DNA of 64,000 nucleotides from Mya arenaria (Eukaryota; Mollusca; Bivalvia; Myida; Myidae). The notes beneath the pieces are model-generated. The model had not been told where the DNA came from and did no database searches. It saw only the letters and a program-made list of their open reading frames with translations. The translations under genes were made by a program, and so were the position numbers. The first letter of the stretch is position 1. Every line of letters starts with the position of its first letter. Positions 58,801 through 64,000 of this stretch are shown here, one piece after another. The stretch spans positions 69,308,402 through 69,372,401 of the forward strand of contig NC_069124.1 of assembly GCF_026914265.1 (NCBI RefSeq), in the 5' to 3' direction.

Positions 58801-61800
58801 ATTATAAAATTGTGTATGTGTTATCTTTAAGCCCGTTAAGGAACGACTGTAAGAAAGGCCCTTTTCTGGTTTGACATAGGAAGCCGAGTAATTCGATAAA
58901 ATTCGTATAAAACTCGTTTAATTGATCATACATCGTTGTTGTAAAGTTTCTTGATGATTTTCTTTAAACAAGACAAGAAAATTGAAAAGAAAGAAATAAA
59001 AGTGTGTCGTTCCTTTTACATCAATGGTCTTTCTTCTTCATAACTGATATCCCTGAACCATGTCTTTTTGTGGTGATTTAACAGTATATGTATTATATGA
59101 AATATACAGCATATCATGCATGCCGTTATATTTTACCTATAGTTCATGACACAGGTATTAGGTGCGTAGTTATGCCAAGCCCCCGCTATAAAGAATAAAG
59201 GTAAAATAACCTTAGACAGTTTTTTTTAATAATGTAATATATAAATATATCACCCATCATTGCCAATATTTGTTTTAAAAACAACAACAGTTCTTCCTTT
59301 ATCAAACGTTACTGCTAATAGTTATACATACAGTCAGATGGGGCAGGCACGTACGAGTATGACATAACCACACACCCAATGCCCGTGCTATGTGGCAATA
59401 ATCAAGATATGATTACGCAGCAATATGCACCAAACCAACTGTTTGCCTTAAACGTGAGTTGAATGCAATCTGCAGAGAATATACAGCGCGGGCACTAAAA
59501 ATACTGGACGGTTGTTACGGGGAGAAGAAGGGGAATGCGAAAAAGCTGCTGGTTCGGCGGCGACGGGAGCTCGGTGGAACTTCCTGCATCCTGCTGGCTA
59601 AAAACAATCTCGTCTTCATCCAGCACCCCGCCTGTCAGGCTGTCCTCAATGATATATGGATAGCACCACTTGCCGCCGAGAACGAGACAAACTCAACATG
59701 GAGGGTAGGGTAGTTGTTTGTCTCTAGCCAGTCCTAAGTGTTGGCTTGCTTATCATGTGAATCAAATCATCCAGTAGAAAAATCACACTTTAAATAATAA
59801 TGGATTGTTTTGTTTTTTTTCAGATTGTCTTAAGTGTGTTCATGCCTTTCTTGTCTGGGTTTCTTCTGGTTATGAACAGGTTAGGCATTCATTAAGAGTT
59901 ATTACCATTTATATATACATTTTGTAAGACATACATCAAGAATAATCATGAATATACCTACTTGTTGTTACACAAACAATAAGAATAATCATGAATATAC
60001 CTACATGTTGTTAGACATTCATTAAGAATAATCATGAATACACCTACATGTTGTTAGACATTCATTCAGAATAATCATGAATATACCTGCATGTTGTTAG
60101 ACATTCATTCAGAATAATCATGAATATAACTGCATGTTGTTAGACATACATTAAGAATAATCATGAATATAACTGCATGTTGTTAGACATACATTAAGAA
60201 TAATCATGAAAATACCTACATGTTGTTACACATTCATTAAGAATAATCATGAATATAGCTACATGTTGATAGACATACAATAAGAATAATCATGAATATA
60301 CCTGCATGTTGTTAGACATTCATTCAGAATAATCATGAATATACCTGCATGTTGTTAGACATACATTAAGAATAATCATGAATATAACTGCATGTTGTTA
60401 GACATACATTAAGAATAATCATGAATATAACTGCATGTTGTTAGACATTCATTAAGAATAATCATGAATATAACTGCATGTTGTTAGACATACATCAAGA
60501 ATAATCATGAATATAATTGCATGTTGTTAGACATACATCAAGAATAATCATGAATATACCTACATGTTGTTAGACATTCTCATTAAGAATAATCATGAAT
60601 ACACCTACATGTTGTTAGACATTCATTAAGAATAATCATGAATATAGCTACATGTTGTTAGACATACAATAAGAATAATCATGAATATACCTGCATGTTG
60701 TTAGACATTCATTCAGAATAATCATGAATATACCTACATGTTGTTAGACATACATTCAGAATAATCATGGATATACCTACATGTTGTTAGACATACATTA
60801 AGAATAATCATGAATATAGCTACATGTTGTTAGACATACAATAAGAATAATCATGAATATACCTACATGTTGTTAGACATTCATTCAGAATAATCATGAA
60901 TATAGCTACATGTTGTTAGACATACATTAAGAATAATCATGGATATACCTACATGTTGTTAGACATACATTAAGAATAATCATGAATATAGCTACATGTT
61001 GTTAGACATACAATAAGAATAATCATGAATATACCTGCATGTTGTTAGACATTCATTAAGAATAATCATGAATATACCTACATGTTGTTAGACATACAAT
61101 AAGAATTATCATGAATATACCTACATGTTGTTAGACATTCATTCAGAATAATCATGAATATACCTACATGTTGTTAGACATACCTCAAGAGTAATCATGG
61201 ATATACCTACATGCTGTAATAGGACATACATTAGGAACTGTTATCGTTACGGTATAATGTGCATAATTAAGTTTTACGCTATTAAATTGATAAACATCAA
61301 GTTTACAGAACATTGTGTTACGTTGTAACCATGGCATTTAGTCACCATGATTAGCCATGCTTGTCATCTGTGCGTTTCAGGGAGTGTGCAGGGACACGGG
61401 GGGACGACGAGGGAGCATCCTTTTGTAATACTGCAACTAACTGTTGTGGCTGCTTCAGGAGATTTTACAGATTCTTTACCAGTCCGATTGTTAAGTTTAC
61501 ATATACAAAGGTACGGAGAATTTTTGTTTAATTTTCAAATTGCATATATGTATTCAATAGGTCGGTCATTAATGTGTATGACAAAGCGTTGTTTCACCGA
61601 ACTTTTACAGGACAACATCGTTATATTTCATAGAAATGCAACATCCGTCATGCATTGGTCTAAGTAATGCAAACATTTCAGCAAAGAGGTCCTCAGCAAT
61701 GTGTATAGTTTCGGTTTCCAGCTATAGCAGTTTGCTGGCAGACTCTTTGCCCTGGGCTTATAACTGTACTGAAGTTAAGTTTATTGAGAATTGTTATTTT

Positions 61801-63756
61801 CTTGAAGTAATTATCGCTTCATTATTTTCAGTTGCTATATCTGGTGTTCCTAAGTCTATTTGCACACGGCTTGATCACGGAAAGCAAATACGTGTTTATA
61901 GTGGTTGCCTGCTGGGTCGCCACACTGCTTATTGAGGAAGTTTTTCAGGTACGAAGTCACGTGTATTGTTTTATACATAAGTCCTTTTGCACTAGCGAAT
62001 CCAGGGAGGGGGATGCCCCCCTAAACACGCATTGGTTTACTTTTTATTTCAATACAGGAGAAAAAGTAATATATTACGCAAAAAATGCATCATTTTGGAC
62101 TAGAAATGGTTAAAAAAACTGCAAATACTTTAAACCAAATAAATTTCGGCTCTGAAGGAAGGCAAAAAGGTTACACCCTTAAGTTACAGCCCTACTTATG
62201 TCGAATCCTGTAACCGCCCATTTATTGTGCTGCTAAGCAAGGAACATCTTTATTACAAATTCGACAAGGTATGCATATGTGTCCATGTATCTGTCGTTTA
62301 TATGTATGTTTAAATGTAACTTTATGTGATATTAGTTGTGCACGAAGCGGCTACAGTATTTTTACGACACGTGGAACTGGTTTGACCTGCTGGCGATTTT
62401 CCTGTTCGCAATCGGTACCGCGCTCAAGTACAATTCGCGGTCCCGAGAGGCAGGACGCATCGTCCTCGCCGTCGACTTTATTGTGTTCTCACTAAGGATA
62501 CTGCAGGCGTTCACAGGGCTGAGGAACATTGGGCCTATGATTATCATGATCAAGAAAATGGTAGGACGATTGTACAATCTGCTTACAATTTCATGTCATT
62601 TGGTATTCATACTGAAATAATATTATGCGGAACAAATTAAACCAAACAAAACATGTTAGGATTTCGGGCCTGACTTAAAGCACCTTGATAAACACAATAA
62701 ATTGAAAATAACAACACTCGCGAAAAGGTGGATTATCATGTTGATTATCTTTTCTTGAATTTTCTGGAAGGACGAAAACTGAATAAAAAGAAAAAGTTAA
62801 GATATGCGTATTCTCCTCATGTGTTTTTCAGATGATCGACCTAGGTTATTTTCTGATCATTCTGCTGGTGGTGGTCGTGTCGTACGCCATCGCTACCCAG
62901 TCCATCATGTTCCCCGAGTCGGAGCCCAGTATGGACACGGCTTTCAGGACTCTCCGGCAGCCATACTGGAGCATCTTCGGAGAACTCAACCTCGAGGAGA
63001 TCGAAGGTAAACGCTTTAAGTTTGGGCGTGGCAGGCGTTACTGTTGGTTATTTAACTTTCTTCATTATTCCACTGACTATATTATATTAAAAAGTACTTC
63101 TCTTTCAGTGTTTTGATGATATTTTAGTACATTGTATTGAGTATTTTTTATCAAAGACCAGGAAGTCGTTATTTTTTGGGTTTATTCCTATAAGGGTTGA
63201 ACCTTGAAACTATGTTTAATACAAGCAGATGTTTCATGCCAGATGATGACTCGTGTAGCCACAACGAGACCGAGTGGCGGTCAGGGACGGTGGCCCGTTG
63301 CCCGGATCATGTTAGCAAGTACGCGGTGCCCATCCTATTGGGAGTCTACATGCTCATCGTACAGGTTCTCCTCCTCAATCTGCTCATCGCCATGTTCAGG
63401 TAGGACAAAGTTGGGTTTGAGTGCAATGCATTTAATATACAAATTCACATCATCATCAATATTTTCGACAGCGCCACCATCATCATCATCATCAAGGTAT
63501 AACAGGTACTTCTATTGTTTCCATCCCCAGCTACACGATCAGCGTGGTTCAGGAAGAGGCGGACAAACACTGGTGCTACCTGCGCTTCAAACTCATTCGG
63601 CGTTACCATGACCGATCCTTCCTGGTGCCGCCCTTCATCGTCCTCTACCACGTGTACCAGGTCGCTTTCACCGTCTACCGCAGCATAGGTCGCTGTGCCG
63701 GCTGTATGGAGGAAGAAGCCAGTGACGCATTCTGTAAACACTGTAGCTGTATTTGA
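52895..63756 (+). CDS. TRPM-family cation channel, 18 exons recognised, N-terminus missing
   Basis: Exons: 52895-53066, 53379-53539, 55691-55949, 56086-56197, 56644-56743, 57234-57331, 57584-57724, 57921-58032, 58268-58368, 58532-58612, 59459-59704, 59824-59879, 61381-61510, 61832-61948, 62336-62560, 62832-63006, 63195-63399, 63531-63756. Splices are GT..AG and phases agree except between exons 4 and 5. About 905 residues. The first exons match the TRPM homology region (LLISVTG.., then TTGAWVVADAHCGAMEVVGD) and the middle ones its ankyrin-like part (RLLLEHGVHVADFC). The channel part has a pre-S1 hydrophobic helix, S1-S6, the pore PYWSIFGELNLEEIEG, S6 ending LLLNLLIAMFS, and the TRP helix HWCYLRFKLIRRYHDR. 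The pore resembles the TRPM2-like group. It should form a tetrameric cation channel in the plasma membrane. The stop at 63754-63756 leaves no kinase or NUDT9-like domain; further exons may lie outside the window. Confidence 0.9.
53540..55690 (+). other. TRPM intron 2, carrying an interspersed repeat
   Basis: It runs from a weak donor (AAAT|GTACAT) to the acceptor ATACCAG. Most of it is the Helentron/pearl-like copy at 53671-54991. Confidence 0.6.
53671..54991 (+). mobile_element. Helentron/pearl-like element in a TRPM intron
   Basis: It starts CTCGACTTCTCGAAGAATAA and continues with GGCGTCTGCGTCGGCGTC. It ends GTATAGTCGAACGCGCTG and GCTCTTG, the same ends as the copy at 32627-33401. The core is different. 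It has at least three units of about 140 bp (54300-54800) built on GACATATTG..ACCAAACTTGG and TCAAGGTCACT. No coding capacity. Confidence 0.6.
58613..59458 (+). other. TRPM intron 10
   Basis: AT-rich intron. The acceptor chosen (CGTGAG at 59458) keeps phase 0 and joins EEGRE to LNAICREYTARAL, matching the TRPM pattern. An alternative CTGCAG acceptor a few bases later would break the frame. Confidence 0.55.
59880..61225 (+). repeat. 43-bp minisatellite in a TRPM intron, starting at the splice donor
   Basis: Units read GTTAGACATTCATTAAGAAT then AATCATGAATATACCTACAT (43 bp with the final GTT), about 31 copies with small variants (CATACATTAAG, CATTCATTCAG, ATAGCTACAT). The first unit begins at the exon-12 donor itself (GTTAGGCATTCATTAAGAG). 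Confidence 0.92.
62832..63399 (+). other. TRPM S5-pore-S6 exons
   Basis: Exon 62832-63006 encodes S5 (YFLIILLVVVVSYAIA) and the pore helix/filter RQPYWSIFGELNLEEIE. Exon 63195-63399 encodes the outer pore turret with a Cys pair (CFMPDDDSC) and glycosylation-type NTS and NET sites, then S6. The filter region is acidic (E at FGEL, then EE and E), suggesting cation selectivity with divalent permeability; this is inferred from family comparison only. Confidence 0.8.
63447..63496. repeat. CAT microsatellite in the last TRPM intron
   Basis: Two (ATC)n runs separated by about 20 bp, just before the CCATCCCCAG acceptor. Confidence 0.8.
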
Positions 63757-64000
63757 ACATATTTGAGATCGACCTTTTTAAAGATGCTTGTACTTGCTTC
63801 CCTTACATCGCTATGGGTTATTATATGTATATGGGTTTCTTCCACGAGACAGTTTTTTCCTATGTGACCAGTGTTGTAATAGATAATCAAAAAGCGAATA
63901 GCCCCGCCTGGTGATATGTTAACAAGTTGGACCGATTAATGCCATTTTTTGTTTATAAATAATGCTAAAAATGTAGTCCTTTGATTCCTCTCCCTCCCAT
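63757..64000. other. Sequence after the TRPM stop codon
   Basis: Possible 3' UTR or intron. No clear polyadenylation signal is seen before the window ends. GTAAAC at 63734 could serve as a donor just before the stop. Confidence 0.35.

Overview
The window looks like nuclear DNA of an animal, most likely a bivalve mollusc. It is AT-rich, with spliced genes carrying GT..AG introns, several decayed retrotransposons, tRNA-derived short repeats and long tandem arrays. The bivalve call is an inference from the repeat types and from the style of the two host proteins; nothing here identifies a species.

Only two host genes can be supported well. The first is a plus-strand GT32-type (DXD) glycosyltransferase, with its main exon at 8664-9730 and a small phase-compatible first coding exon ending at 6250. 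The second is a plus-strand TRPM-family cation channel spread over 18 recognisable exons from 52895 to 63756. It runs in order through the TRPM homology region, pre-S1, S1-S6, the pore loop and the TRP helix. A weaker minus-strand exon set lies at 20640-21219.

The rest is mobile and repetitive DNA. From 1 to 13 kb there are short inverted-repeat elements and tRNA-like SINE heads. From 14.6 to 18.0 kb there is a CR1/L2-like LINE with one stop and three frameshifts, followed by a decayed antisense LINE at 18.7-20.6 kb. A 7.86 kb BEL/Pao LTR retrotransposon (21764-29620, minus strand) has a CCTTG target duplication and sits inside a third, older LINE. Deleting it restores that LINE's reading frame. 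Between its integrase and 3' LTR it carries an extra C2H2 zinc-finger/serine-acidic ORF.

From 32.5 to 40.3 kb lies a 22-bp minisatellite of about 7 kb, interrupted by an interspersed element. From 44.3 to 50.2 kb lies a satellite with a unit of about 330 bp, into which a 4,700-bp foldback element has inserted. That element has 1.2-1.5 kb inverted arms made of 44-bp repeats, a perfect 9-bp target duplication (TGTTTACAT), and unoccupied paralogous sites in the same window.

The TRPM gene is itself invaded. One intron holds a Helentron/pearl-like repeat (53671-54991). Another holds a 43-bp minisatellite that starts at the splice donor. The strongest candidates for something undescribed are the foldback element with its 44/88-bp dyad-rich arms and the zinc-finger accessory ORF of the BEL/Pao element.
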